Shown here piece by piece: positions 44,754 through 58,029 of a stretch of DNA of 64,000 nucleotides (the first letter of the stretch is position 1; every line of letters starts with the position of its first letter). A program made the position numbers and the translations under genes. Below the pieces are notes generated by a model, which saw nothing but the letters and a program-made list of their open reading frames with translations, had not been told where the DNA came from and did no database searches. The DNA is from Medicago truncatula (taxonomy: Eukaryota > Streptophyta > Magnoliopsida > Fabales > Fabaceae): assembly GCF_003473485.1 (NCBI RefSeq), contig NC_053048.1:45008755-45072754 (forward strand), in the 5' to 3' direction.

Positions 44754-45160
44754 ATGATATTTGTACAACGTACAATTTTTGTACAACTTTCTCTTTCATA
44801 CTCACATTATCTTTTCATTCTCTCTCTTCCTTTTTCTCTCTCCATTGTTTTTGACCAATGAAAAGATAGCACAACAAGATTGTCCCAAAAGTTGTAGCAA
44901 AAAAGTTGTTCAAATATCATTACACAAATAAATAAGGCAACAGTGCATCACCCTGCCTAAGTTCTCTTTTTGGTAAATGCTAACATATGTCCTAAGGGTA
45001 CATGTTAAGGAATTTAAAATAAAAATAAATGTCTTAAAAGTTGTACATTCAAATCTATTCAACTTTTTAAAAACAAAATTTTATTCTTGTCTACGAAGAA
45101 TCTCTAATTTTGAATTCCTTAACTTGTACCTAAAGGCACGAGATAACAAGACCCTTTCTT
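44754..45160. repeat. two small inverted-repeat elements
   Basis: 44754-44924: AATGATATTTGTACAAC and GTTGTTCAAATATCATT are inverted. 44974-45160: CATGTTAAGGAATTTAAAA and TTTGAATTCCTTAACTTG are inverted, with CCTAAGGGTAC and GTACCTAAAGG at the outside. Both look like MITEs; target duplications were not fixed. Confidence 0.6.
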
Positions 45161-45287
45161 ATTTAACATATTAATTATAAATAAAAATGCATGACATAAT
45201 AAGTTTTAGGAATAACTTATTTTATCATGTTGTATAAATAAAAATGCATGACATAATAAGTTTTATGAATAATTTATTGGATCTTGT

Positions 45288-45455
45288 TAACTAGTGCCCC
45301 GGGACACAAACCCTAAACCCTAAACAAAAAAGAAAATATTTACACTGAAAACATTATTCTTTACACTTTTTAAATTTTAAGTGCACAGATTCCAAAGTAC
45401 TTATACTATATTTGATTTCCTTAACCAGTGCCCGGCCGGGCACTAGTTAACATTT
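45288..45455. mobile_element. small MITE with GTTAACTAGTGCCC ends
   Basis: GTTAACTAGTGCCCCGGG at the left and CCGGGCACTAGTTAAC at the right are inverted. Inside is a two-unit telomere-like CCCTAAACCCTAAAC (45308-45325). A related end is seen near 48478 (CAGTGCCCTTAGGGCA). Confidence 0.7.
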
Positions 45456-45841
45456 TCCTAACTTATTTTATCATGTTGTCTCATCAAAAAGTAGAATGAT
45501 AATCTTGACCACCAAACATGTCATAAGTGTTTGTGTTTTGCTATGTGGAGTACTTACTAATACTTTCTTACATCATATATTAGATGACCTAGTTGACTCT
45601 GATACACATATCAATGCATATTTTTTATCTTTAATATATTTAATTATGTATTTGAAAAAATTATGAAAATTTAATATTTGAAAAATATTAATCGAGACGA
45701 ATCCAACAACATCTTATATGATATTATTTATCTTTGTATATTAGTAGAAAAATATGGAACGGAGGGAGTAATTTTTTAAATCAATCAAACTCCAATGATT
45801 TCCAATAAGGGTGTATGTTAAGTTTTTTCCATATTATTTAT

Positions 45842-47246
45842 GGGTTAATTATGTTTTAGGTCCCTATAAATAGGCGTGTTTCCAACATTAGTCCCTATTT
45901 AAATTTTATTAAATTTTTGGTCCCCGATGTTTTTTTCCGTTAGCAAAGTAGGTCCTCGCTGTTAATTGTTGTTGATTGAGCAAACGAAAGCGCACGTGGA
46001 TGTCACATCTGACTTTTTTTTGTTGGGTTAAATATGTTTTTAGTCCCTATAAAATTGAGGCATTTTAAGTTTAGTTCTTACTTAATTTTAATAGTTGTTT
46101 TAGTCCTTACAAAAATACTATGCATTCAATATTAGTCTCTGCTCAATTCAAATTTGTTTAATTTATTCTTAAACTCTTAAGTTTTTTAACAATTTTTTGT
46201 AGACGTGTTAAGAACATTCCTAAAAGTTCCGCCGCAAAATTTGATTTATATGTCCATATTTTATTACTTTTATCTTTAATTTTTTTTGTTTTCAAAAATT
46301 CATATTTAATTCGTTTCATGTTAAAAAATTCTAAATTTTATTGATTGAACCTTTCATAGTATTCTAAACTTGTCTCAAAAAATTCGTTCAAAAATTTAAG
46401 AGTTTAAGGATAATTAAACAACTTTGTTTTAGTAGGGACTAAAATTAGAAGTAATTTTTTTTTAGGGACTAAAAAAACCTACTAAAACTAGTTATGATAG
46501 TATTTTCATCATGAAAAGATATTTTTGACTAGTAATTATTCCAAAAAAAACTATTAATTCGTCAACAAAACCACTCATGCCTGACAATGCAAAAGAAGTC
46601 ATCGATAAGATAGTGAAAATCGTGAATATTTTTGGCATTGGGATAGTCATTCCGTTCATTTCGTCAAGATAAAGAAGACGTAGTCTATCATAACAAAATA
46701 TGTTGAAGCAGCATAGATTATTTGAGTAGAACCTAATATCATTAACCAAGAGCAAAATATTGAATGAGCGTGAGAAAATAATTCCATATTAATTCAAATC
46801 AACTCATATGCTCCCATTTCATGCAAAACTAGTGGCAGTATACAAGATGCCTACAGATCAACCAAAGAGTAATGCTTACCACATCTACAAAAAATTGTTA
46901 AAAAACTTAAGAGTTTAAGCATAAATTAAACAAATTTGAATTGATCAAGGACTAATACTAAGTGTATAGTATTTTTGTAAGGACTAAAACAACTATTAAA
47001 ATTAAGTAAGGACTAAACTTAAAATGCCTCAATTTTATAGGGACTAAAAATATATTTAACCCAACAAAAAAAGTCAGATGTGACATCCACGTGTGCTTCA
47101 CCGTTTGCTCAATCAGCAACAATTAACAAGGAGGACCTATTTCGATGACGGAAAAGAACGTTTGGGACCAAAAATTTAATAAAATTTAAGTAATGACTAA
47201 TGTTGAAAATGAGCCCATTTATAAGGACTTAAAACATAATTAACCC
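45842..47246. mobile_element. stacked palindrome: two MITE families in both arms
   Basis: Arms of about 367 bp (45842-46208 and 46878-47246) are inverted copies. Each arm has an outer part starting GGGTTAATTATGTTTTAGG and an inner part starting GGGTTAAATATGTTTTTAG, the family of 5628-6168. The outer flanks ATTATTTAT and TTTATTTAT are an 8/9 target duplication. No direct duplication separates inner from outer parts; the junctions TTTTTTTGTT|GGG and CCC|AACAAAAAAA are mirror images. The centre (46209-46877) has no recognisable gene. Confidence 0.85.
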
Positions 47247-49980
47247 TTTATTTATTTTTAGCAATAAAAACACGTGTGATTCTCATAGAAGGAGAGGAGC
47301 AAAGGATTTTGTTTGGGCTGGCGTGTTTGTGAGGACGCGTGATGAAATGAAATGACTTATGCAATGCATCATTCAAGATTACCGTCCTTTTCGTCCCCAC
47401 CACTTAACACGGACGCTTTCTCAAGTCTCTTAAATCTTTTTTTTTTGTCAAGATCCAACTAGATCCAATTAATGCATTTCTAAAACACTTTTTTTTTTGT
47501 CAAGATCTAATTAATGCATTTCTAAAACACACTTAAAATTTAAGATCCTCTCCATTTATTTAAAATAAATAGATAATGTCATTTGGTTAAAAATAAATAC
47601 AAAAAATTATATAGTGAATCTTACCACTAAATAGGTCCTATTACTATTAATTATTTAAAAAAAAAAGATTGTGTGTTCATCTCTTCAAATGGAAGAAATG
47701 AAGAAACTAATAAATGAAGAGGATCTTGACTCGAGTAGAAGACATCTAAATATACCCAAAAAAAAATACAACGTAATAAATCAAATCAAATAGGTAATCC
47801 CTAATCAACTCTAACAAATAAGCACTAGTGAAAATAGCAATATTTTTTTACACATAATAACCTATTAAAATATAGCACGTAACCATACATCGTATTTCAC
47901 CAACGGTGTATATATACATCCGGAAGATACATTGTTTTTGTTTTGATTTTGAAGAAGAGAAAGGGATGGTACATTGTTAACTTTTAACACTATCTCATTT
48001 TTTAGGAAATTAACAATATTTCATTTTGGTAAAACTCATTATGGAATATTTTTTAATATTACAATACATTATGTATCGAATTTAGTTAATATACCTTGTC
48101 ATTGTAATTATTTTATTTTACACATATATAATGATGTGTTGTTATAATATGATCAATTATTAAATATAAAAATCAATACCGCCACTTTGTTTGGTGGCAA
48201 TGAACAAAAAAAAATTGTTAAATCATTGCAGAAAATAGCGGTTGACCGTGGTTTGCAGTGTTACATATCAATTTCTGGCGTTACAGACATTTGAAATGGC
48301 AGTAATGAACCACTACATGATAAAAAAAATAATATTGAAAGTGGATCTTTGTGTATGTAAATGTGAAGGGTTCAGAAATGGAATTTTTTATATTAAGATC
48401 AGAAAAAAAAAATTCATAAAAAAATATGTGTAAAATAATTGACTGTATTAATTAAACTTAGGTTATGCTGATTGTTACCCTAATCAGTGCCCTTAGGGCA
48501 GTGGTTAAAGAAACAAAAAAAAATTTGAAAATATCACATTTTAAACTTTGGAGGAGTTGAATGTATAAATTCTAATGCGAGATTAATGGTTATGTATTTG
48601 CTTGCTTAATGGTTATGTATTTACAATTAGCTTAACGTGGGAGCGTTGGGATTGGGATTTTCTTTTCTTCTGGGGTACACATTACAACCGTTACTTTGGC
48701 ACACAAAATAGTAGTGTTGCTTTTCACTTTTCAGTGTTGATGAAAAAAGCACTGCACAAACACCATTATTCAGCAACAAGGGTTATCATTACATGGAATG
48801 GAACAATCAACCCGAAAATCACGACATATCTTTTATTTTTTATGCAAAATCACAACGTATCAATAATTTTATTTTGTTGATAAGTAATGTATTCTATCCA
48901 GATCACATTTTAAGGTATATATTATTTTCAAAATTCATTTGAATAATTAATATATCCAAATTATATTATAGTTCTTCAAATACATAAGTTATTTAATTTA
49001 AAAAAAAATTTGTTTATAAATACGACTGTATATGATAATTATTGTAACTTTTCTTGTCCTCGTATGAGACACGTAACTATTAGATCACAACTTTTTACGA
49101 ACAATTTTTTAATCAATTTACTCTGTTTGTAAGAGATAGTTCAATCGATAACTTTGTTGGGTTAAAATTTTCAACTGGTGTTTATCACTTTTTCTAATCA
49201 TCAAAGTTTATTATTATTTTCAACTACCAAATATGCAGTTAATATTGACTACACTCATCAAATATTTTAACTTTTTTTTTCATACAAACGATATTTTAAC
49301 TATTTTCAAAAGTAGATACTATGAATGCTCTCAAAAAAAAAAAAGTAGGTACTATGAATAATATGCATTTCTAATATATTAATTTATTTTTACTGAATAT
49401 ATTAAAATGTTATTTTATATTATTTTAATTAATATATTAGAACACTTGCTAAGTCTTATCTTTTTCTGTCATAATTATTTATTATTATTTTCTTTGACAT
49501 AATATTAATTTATTTTGACTATATATTAAAATGTTATTTTATATTATTTTAATTAATATATTAGAACACTTGTTAAGTCTTATCTTTTTCTCCTAAAAAA
49601 AAGTCTTATCTTTTTCTATCATAATTATTTATTGTTATTATTTTCTTTGACATAAAGTGTAAGAAACCCAAAAATAAATACAATAAATTGAGAATCCAAA
49701 CGCTATCCTAATTTGATATTTATTTCCGTAACAGTTACATACTATCATCCACGTTCAAATCATGGCAAAGAATGTGAGTATCTTAGTCTAAATCATTTAC
49801 TAATAAAATAATATAATATTTTATTTTACTTTCCTTTTTTCTTCCATCATTCCTTTTTGGTCGGTTTTGTTTCCTTTTACACTCGCCAACTTTGTTTTTG
49901 TATATGTTTTTGTTTTGTTTTTTCACTTTACTAAGTTCTGAGATGCCTAGGGACAGTACCACCAACCTATAGTGCCTAAA
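47247..49980. other. intergenic upstream of NET1, two local tandem duplications
   Basis: 47430-47530 holds two copies of a roughly 55-bp unit with TTTTTGTCAAGATC. 49376-49645 holds two copies of a roughly 125-bp unit with TTAATATATTAGAACACTTG. The rest is AT-rich with no gene. Short ORFs (48242, 48602) have no family features. Confidence 0.6.
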
Positions 49981-49984
49981 AAGC

Positions 49985-50203
49985 AAAGCATCACAAAAGT
50001 GAGAGAAAGGAGGAAAGTGAGAAACACACAAATAAACAACATTGTTCACATTACATAGAAGAGATCTAAAACACAACATGGGGTGAACTTGTTTATGGAT
50101 GATGATGTCATTTGGAATAGAATGACTTGATCAGGTTTTTGTTTTTATTTTTCTGTAAGTAATTTTTACCTGAATTATGTGTTTTTTTTTTTTGTTTTAG
50201 TTG

Positions 50204-50254
<51 letters not shown>

Positions 50255-50770
50255 CTCAATTATCAAAAAATTTAAACTGAAAATATTTTATGGTTTGAAT
50301 TATATGTTTCTCCATCTTCATAAAAAAAACGACAGCAGTTTTTTTATTATTTTATTTTAATTTTGCCTTTCTTCTGACAAATGAAAATTTATGTTCTTGT
50401 TTATTGGGAAAATTCTGATAACTTTGTTTGGAATTTTGTGTTTGAGCAGTACCGATCCCAGTGTGTCAGATATTTGTTCCTTGATTCTTGGAATTTGAGA
50501 CTTGACTGAGAGTGTAACTGATCAGGTATTTTTATTTTTATTTTGTTGTTTGTGTCATTTAATTTTGACTTGATGAGGGAAAAAAGGACATGGTTGTGAT
50601 TTAACTGAAACTAAACTATTTGCATTCCATTTGTTTTTGTTTATTTCAAATGACTTTATGCAAGCAGCAAGGGAAATTGATTGTGTGATTGTATAAAGTG
50701 GTTCTGGTTTTACTTCATTGAATTAACATCAGAAGAGACAGTGTTTGTGTTCTAGCCTGATCTGGTGGTG
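49985..50770 (+). promoter_or_regulatory. probable multi-exon 5'UTR of NET1
   Basis: Two candidate leader exons end GATCAG|GT at about 50135 and 50525, and the second is preceded by an AG acceptor near 50449. A minimal upstream start-stop, ATGGGGTGA near 50078, would lie in the first leader exon. These are inferences from splice-like sequence only. Confidence 0.4.
50204..50251. repeat. (TA)n microsatellite in the NET1 leader
   Basis: About 47 bp of TA repeat, within the presumed first leader intron of the NET1 gene. Confidence 0.95.
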
Positions 50771-53700
50771 ATGGCAGCTCTGTCCCATAGTGAATCTAAC
50801 AAAAAGTATTCATGGTGGTGGGACAGTCACATAAGCCCCAAGAACTCAAAATGGCTCCAAGAAAATCTCACAGGTAATGCTTACTATGCTAACTTGGTTA
50901 TTATTCATTGCCTTCTGACACATTAACGGTTTAAGTGGTGAAAGAGGTTCTGTTAAACCTGAAACAAAACCTAATTGATCGATTTCTTCTATTTTTTCAG
51001 AAAAAATAGTTTTCTATTCCTTTGCTATCTTAGATTCATACATAATTATTGACATTGGATCGATGGCTTACAAAAGAATCTATACATATTTCAGTTTCAC
51101 CCTTTGAAAATGTTTTGGAAAATGATACATCCAGGTATATGTGCATGTTTAGTATCACATTGGATTTGCCAAAATCACGATGAGCCACCTTGATTTTAAC
51201 AAGCTAGATTCACTGAAATCACGGTGAGCCGCCATGATTTTGCTAGAGCTGCACTATGTAGCTTTTCAAAATCAGGGAGGCTCACCGTAATTTCAGTAAA
51301 TTTACTGTGATACCAAACATTGAATAAATCAGTTTCCAGTTTAACTTCCAAATTTACTTACAATTCATGATGCACTCGATTTGGTACCTTATCAAGGGAT
51401 ATAAGGAAGTATTCCACAAAATTATTTTTATACACCTTTCTGAATCTTTGCTGCTGAATGTTTTCTCATTGAAATTATTTTCTTTTTCTACAAGTATTGT
51501 AAACTATCAGTTTTGCCCTGTATGTATGTAGTCTACAAATGATAATAAAGCATATCTACTATCTGTTTTACTTCTTTCCTTTCACTTGTAGCATCTATTT
51601 CCATAATCACTTAGATCAGAAGAGATGTGGCAATCATCATTCTATTGTAAACTGGAAATTGTATGTTTACATCCATTTGCTGCCCTTGAACACATTAATT
51701 TATATCATAATGATGTCTGGTCATGAACAGATATGGATGTCAAGGTGAAGCAAATGATCAAGCTTATCGAATTAGACGCAGATTCCTTTGCCAGAAGGGC
51801 AGAAATGTATTACAAGAAGCGTCCAGAGCTTATGAAATTGGTTGAAGAGTTTTACCGGGCATACCGAGCATTGGCTGAGAGATATGATCATGCAACTGGA
51901 GTGATTCGCCAGGCCCATCGTACCATGGCTGAAGCATTTCCTAATCAAGTCCCACCAGTACCAACTGATGATTTACATGCCAACAATCCTTCCATGGAGA
52001 ATGAGCCACATACGCCAGATGCTACCCGCCATTCACATGCATTTTCTGACTCGGATGAATTGCAAAAGGATCCTTCTACTCATGAAACAGATACTGCAAT
52101 AAGCAGAAAGGGTTTGAAACAGCTCAATGATCTTTTCATGACAGGAGAATCAATAAGTCATGTAAAGTTTGCAGAAGGGCGTGCTAGAAGGGGGCTCAAT
52201 TTTTTTGACCCAGAGGAAACTAATGGACTAAACAATGGAAGCCATGATACTGAGAATCATGTCTTATCTGATTCCGAGCGGATGACCAAAACCGAGACAG
52301 AAATTTTGGAGTTAAAGATGGCCCTTGCTAAATTGGAAAGTGAAAAGGAAGATGACTTGATTCAGTATCAGAAGAGTCTGGAAAGATTATCTAATCTGGA
52401 ATCAGAAATGTCTCGTGCAAGAGAGAATTCTCAAGGACTTGATGACCGAGCCAGCAAAGCTGAAGCTGAAGTTCAAACCTTGAAGGAATCCCTTGCTGAA
52501 TTGCAAGCTGAAAGAGAAAGTAATCTTCTTCAGTACCAGCAGTGCTTAGAGAAAATATGTAATCTTGAGAAAAATATTTCTTCTGCTCAAAAGGATTTAG
52601 GAGAACTTAATGAACGCGCTACCATAGCTGAAACTGAAGCTGAATCCTTAAAGACAGACCTTGAAAGATTAGATGGTCAAAAGGAAGCTGCCCTTTTTCA
52701 GTATAGCCAGTCATTGGAGACATTGTCAAAACTGGAGATGAAATTAGTACAAGCCGAGGAGAACGCGAGGAGAACTAATGAGCAAGCTAGAATAGCTAAA
52801 AATGAAATTGATGACATGAAGTTAGAAATTGGTAAACTTACCAAAGAGAAGGAAGATGCAGCTCTTCGTTATCAGCAATGCTTGGAGATAATTTCTAGTT
52901 TGGAGCATAAACTCTCTTGTGCCCAAGAGGAGGTGCGTGAGCTAAATTGCAAGTTAAACGACGGTGCTGAAAAAATACATATTTCTGAAGAAAAGTGTCT
53001 TCTCTTGGAAACATTAAATCAGACTCTACAATCTGAACTGCAGTCTTTGGCACAGAAGATAGGGTCTCAAAGTGAAGAACTTTGTGAGAAGCAGAAGGAA
53101 TTGGGTAGACTTTGGACTTCCATACAAGAGGAGAGGTTGCGGTTCATTGAGGCTGAAACTGCTTTCCAAACTCTTCAGAATGTGCATTCTCAGTCTCAAG
53201 ATGAACTTAGATCTCTTGCTGCTGAGCTTCATAATAAAGCTGAAATTCTGGAGACAATGGAATCACATAAGCAGTCTTTAGAGGATGAGGTTCACAAGGC
53301 TAAGGAGGAAAACAAGATTCTGAATGATATCAAACTATCTTCATCTTTGTCTATGAATAATTTGCAGGATGAGATATTAAGCCTGAGGGAGACAATAAAG
53401 TTACTTGAAATGGAAGTTGGACTGCGAATTGATGAAAGAAATGCTCTTCAGCAGGAAATTTACTGTCTGAAAAAAGAGCTTAATGATGTCAACAAACGAC
53501 ACGTATCCACGGTGGAGGAGATCAGATCAACTGGCTTAGACCTACAATGCTTTTCCTTATCTGTGAAGACATTGCAAGATGAAAACTCAAAGCTGAAGGA
53601 AACATGTGAGGCTGGCAAAAGAGAGAACGCAGCTCTCAACAAAAAACTGGAGATCATGGAGAACCTTCTGGAGAAAAATGCGAATTTGGAGAGTTCTCTT

Positions 53701-56700
53701 TCAGTTTTGAATACTGAGCTGGAGAGTGTCAGAGGAAGAGTAAAGGTATTGGAAGAAACTTGTGAATCCTTGCTTGAGGAGAAATCCACTCTTGCTGCTG
53801 AGAAGGCAACCTTGTTTTTTCAGTTGCAAACCACATCCGAAAAGCTGGAGAAGCTCTCGGAAAAAAACCACCTTTTAGAAAATTCACTATTTGATGTGAA
53901 TGCTGAGCTTGAAGGATTACGGATAAAGTCAAAGATTTTAGAAGAGACTTGCTTGTCGCTTGACCATGAGAAGTCTAGTCTCGCGTCTGAGAAAGAAACC
54001 TTAGATTTGCAATTGAACATGACTCGTCTAACACTGAAAAATCTTGAGAAACAACATAGTGAATTGGAACTGCAACATTTGGAACTAAAAGCAGACAGGG
54101 AGTCAGCACTTCAAAAAGTGGAAGATCTACTGGTTTCATTATATGCTGAGAGGGAAGAGCGTTCTAGAACTGTGCAATTGAATGAAGGTCACTTGGTTGA
54201 GAAGGAGTTTCAAATTCAAATTCTACAAGAAGATGCAAATTACCAGAAAAAGGAATATGAAGAGGAACTGGACAGAGCTGTACATGCTCAAATGGAAACT
54301 TTCATCTTCCAGAAATGTATTCGGGATTTGGAGCAAAGAAACTTTTCCCTTTTAGTTGAGAGTCAGAGACTCTTGGAGGCGTCCAAAATGTCTGACAGAT
54401 TGATATCTAAATTGGAGAATGACAATGTTCAAAAGCAAGTTGATACAAATTTGTTGTCTGAGAAAATTAACGTACTAAGGATTGGGCTGCTTCAGGTGTT
54501 AAAATCACTTGACACTAACAGAAAGAATTTGTCTGAAGATAACGTTGAAGAAGACCAGGAACTTCTGAACCATGTACATGACAAACTTCAAGAGACACAG
54601 AATTCTTTTGTCACGGTTTTTCATGAAAACCAGCTAGCAGCCATTGAGAATTCAGTTCTTGTTTCATTCCTTGTCCAGTTGAAATTAAAGGCTGAAAATC
54701 TCGTCACAGAAAGAGAGGCTCTTGATGGGGCATTGAGGACCAAGTCTAAGCAATACTTAGCACTGCAAGAAGAGGTCCGTATGATGGTAGAGAAGAATCA
54801 AGAATTGAAGTTGACAATAAGCAAGGTTGAAGAGAAAATGGAAGTAATGGCAACTGAAAAATTGACGGCACTCAAAGAGCTAAGCAAAGAACTGGATAAA
54901 CTTGTTTCAGTAAATACCGACCTTGAGGAGAGATTGAAAATAGTGATGGGAAAATTAGAAGATGTGCAAAGGGAAAATTCATATCTTAAGGAGTCATTTG
55001 TGGTGTCTAACACTGAACTAAAATTAGTTGAATCTGTCAATGATAAGTTAAATTGTCAGATTAGGAATGGAAAGGAGTTGTTGTCTCAAAAGGAAAATGA
55101 GATTTTGGGAGCAGCAGAGATGTATAGTGCTTTACAGGATGAGAAAAAAGCTTTGCAAACATCGGTGGAAGATCTGAAGAGTAAGTATGATGATGCGAAG
55201 GTGATACTTGAAGACCAAGATAGTCAAATTTTAAAATTGTCCGCGGACAAGGATTGTCAAAACGACGAACTTGGATTTCTTTGTGAAGTGAATAAGAAGT
55301 TGGAAGCAGAAATGAGGCACCTGCATCAAGAACTTGGAGAAACTAAACTGAGAGAAAAAAATATAAGTTATGCATTACTCAAGGGAGTAGATGAGATTGA
55401 ACAATGGGAATCTCAGGCTGCCACACTCTATACCAGAATGCTGATTTCTAATGTCAATGAGACATTCTTTGAAGGGAAGGTCCGTGAGCTAGCTGATGCA
55501 TGTGAGAATCTTGAATACAGAAGCAGCTCCGAAGTTATGGAAAGTGGAAAGCTGAAAGAACGAGTTAACAAGTTGGAGGGTGAAAACAGGAGATTACAGG
55601 GTCAGTTGGCTGCTTATGTCCCAGCTGTCGGTGGTTTGAATGATTGTATAACATCCTTGGAGATGCAGACCCTTGTACATGCAAAGCCTCATCATGACTA
55701 CAAAGAAACAAAGGTACTATTAACATATTATCTCTGGAGTGTTTTCTTAGTGTTTTTTGGATCAAATAAACTAATTGTGTTTTTTTTTTGGGAACCATCT
55801 TTGAGTATGAAAACTCATCTAATGATATCATACAAGAAATTAACTTTCAATGCTTGAACTTTGTAGAAATTAAGATCACTGGATACTCGTGTGCTAACGG
55901 AGCAGGTCATTTGTGATAAAGTGAAATTTGATTCCGTCTTCTTTAATTGGGATCCAGCTTCATTTTCTATATAAATATATAACATAGTCTGTGTCAATCT
56001 TTGTTTCCAGATTAAAGAGTTGGCAAATATCAAATACGCTGAAGGTGATCCACATTCAAGTAAAGATCAAAATGCTACAGAAACAGATGCACTGCCAGAC
56101 TTCCAGGACATGCAGAAGAGGGTTAATGCAATTGAAATGGCTGTTAAACAGATGAATGAAAGTTTCAAGCCTAAGGATGAAATGAGAGAGATTCAAGTAT
56201 TAAAATCTGGAATCGGATGGTGCCAAGGAAATATTCCAGCAAGCAAGCATTCTACTCAAATGGATGAAGCAAAGGAGCATCAATTCGGAGCTGTTTATGG
56301 ACATAAGACAGGAAAATCATTGCAAGATATTCCTGTAGCAGAAATTGAAGTTCTGCAAAAAGACATCATGCTTGATCATACACATGGGAAAAGTAGGAGA
56401 GGAGCTCGTGAGTCGGATGATCAGATGCTCGAATTGTGGGAAACTGCTGATAAGGATGGCACTATTGGCGTGACAGTTGGCAAGGGACAGAAGGACACTG
56501 CACCAACTGAATACTACCAAAGGAGACCAAGCAAGGAATCCAAAAATAGATATTCTTCGGTAGAGTCCTTGATCGAAAAGGAATTGAGTGTAGACAAATT
56601 AGAGATCTCAAGACTACAGGAGCAACCACTGCTTCTTGAAGGCAATAATAAGAGGAAGGTTTTAGAAAGGCTTGATTCAGATGCTCAAAAGTTGATGAAC

Positions 56701-57195
56701 CTCGAAATCACCGTACAAGATTTGATAAACAAGATGGAAATTATTGAGAAGAGCACAATGGGAAAAGGTATTGAGTATGAAGCTGCAAAAGGGCAGCTTG
56801 AATCTGCTCAGGAGGCCATCACAAAGTTGTTTGATGCCAACCGCAAGTTGATGAAGAACGTAGAAGAGGGTACGTCCTCTTTTGCTGGGAAGTCTACAAC
56901 AGTGTCGGATGAGAGTGGAAGTGTTAGCAGAAGGAGAGTTTCCGAACAGGCTCGGAGAGGATCTGAAAAAATAGGACGGCTGCAATTGGAGGTGCAAAGG
57001 CTGCAATTTTTACTTCTAAAATTGAATGATGACAAAGAAAGCAAAGGAAAAGGAAAAGCAATGATTGATGACCAAAATCCAAGAGTCCTTTTGCGAGATT
57101 ATCTCTATGGTGGGACAAGGAAAAGCTACCACAAGTTGAAGAAGAAGAAAGCATCCTTCTGTGCATGCGTGCAGCCACCCACTAAGGGAGATTGA
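50771..57195 (+). CDS. NET1: NETWORKED 1-type (KIP1-like) actin-binding protein
   Basis: NET1 proteins bind F-actin and mark plasma membrane and plasmodesmata in plants (family knowledge). Exons 50771-50873, 51731-55713, 55867-55905 and 56011-57195 join in phase with GT-AG borders and give about 1769 aa, the usual NET1 size. The N-terminal NAB domain spans roughly residues 13-95 ([17 protein letters not shown], split by intron 1, then [20 protein letters not shown]). A long coiled coil with recurring [13 protein letters not shown] heptads follows to about residue 1600. The tail has LLRDYLYGG and [11 protein letters not shown], typical of the family end. The 13-codon third exon ([13 protein letters not shown]) is needed to keep the frame. 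Leader exons probably end at 50135 and 50525 (both GATCAG|GT). Intact. Confidence 0.93.
51147..51322. mobile_element. small MITE in NET1 intron 1
   Basis: TTTAGTATCACATTGGATTT at the left and the inverted AAATTTACTGTGATACCAAA at the right, with internal copies of GGTGAGCC and GGCTCACC. It lies wholly within the 857-bp intron between the two NAB-domain exons. Confidence 0.7.
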
Positions 57196-57529
57196 TTGAG
57201 TCAGCAAGAACTTTAGCATAAATTAAAATACATGAGACAAATGATACATTAGCTTTCTTTTTTGTAAATTTTCCTTCATAGTCTAGACATGTTTCAAAAC
57301 CTTGCATTTTCTTACTATGGAGAGGATCTGGGGTTAATTTAACAGTTAGATCCCGTTGTACATGTAGCGTACCGTTCACTCACTAGAAGAGGCTAGGATG
57401 GAATTTTCGCCGTTTCATTTTCTGAAAATCCCCTCTATCTTATTTCCTTCTTGGTTAGATGTGCAGTTATTGCTTGGCTAGTACAATATTCACCATCATG
57501 GTGCCATGCAACTATCTTCATTTTTATTT

Positions 57530-58029
57530 GTTTTGCTCGTCTCTTAGAAGTCATTTGTTCAGCAAAATAAATGCAATAAAACTGAAGATATTAGGATTTA
57601 TTTTGCTAGAATGTTATTGCTCGCTGAGATCTATATACACAGCAACATTTCTTCCACTAATAATTAACCTTCAAAAACAATGGGATAAGAGAAGCTTTAC
57701 TGAATCACAGCTTTCAACCAAAAATAGAAACTCTGCCCAAGTTAAACAACAGAATACCGAGGCCAAAAGTCGAATTCTATTTGTTTAACTCGTCTCATAA
57801 AAGTCATTTGTGCAACAAAAGTACAATAATAACGAAGACATTAGGATTCATTATGCCGGTGTGTTATTGCTCACTGAGAACTATATGCATAACAACATTT
57901 CTTTCAATAATACTGATAATTAACATTCACGAAAGACAATGGGATAAGAGAAGCTTTACTTAATCACAGCTCTCAATAAGCAAATAAAACTAAGTTGAAC
58001 AACAAAATCCCAAGGCCAAAAGTCAAATT
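57530..58029. repeat. tandem duplication of about 250 bp in the convergent 3' region
   Basis: 57530-57780 and 57781-58029 are diverged direct copies. Shared blocks include GTTATTGCTC, GACAATGGGATAAGAGAAGC / AACAATGGGATAAGAGAAGC, and GGCCAAAAGTC near the end of each. The second copy abuts the stop codon of the ALP1-like gene and so forms its 3'UTR; the first extends toward the NET1 3' end. Confidence 0.85.

Noticed and set aside
45305..45325. Interstitial telomere repeat
   Set aside because: Only two CCCTAAA units, lying inside a MITE.
46492..46755. 87-codon ORF in the palindrome centre
   Set aside because: No domain and no catalytic motif; not supported as a transposase.
53026..54020. Antisense ORFs within NET1
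   Set aside because: Shadows of the coiled-coil coding frame.
57459..57963. Two related plus-strand ORFs after NET1
   Set aside because: They arise from the 250-bp duplication and lack coding features; the ALP1-like 3'UTR covers one of them.
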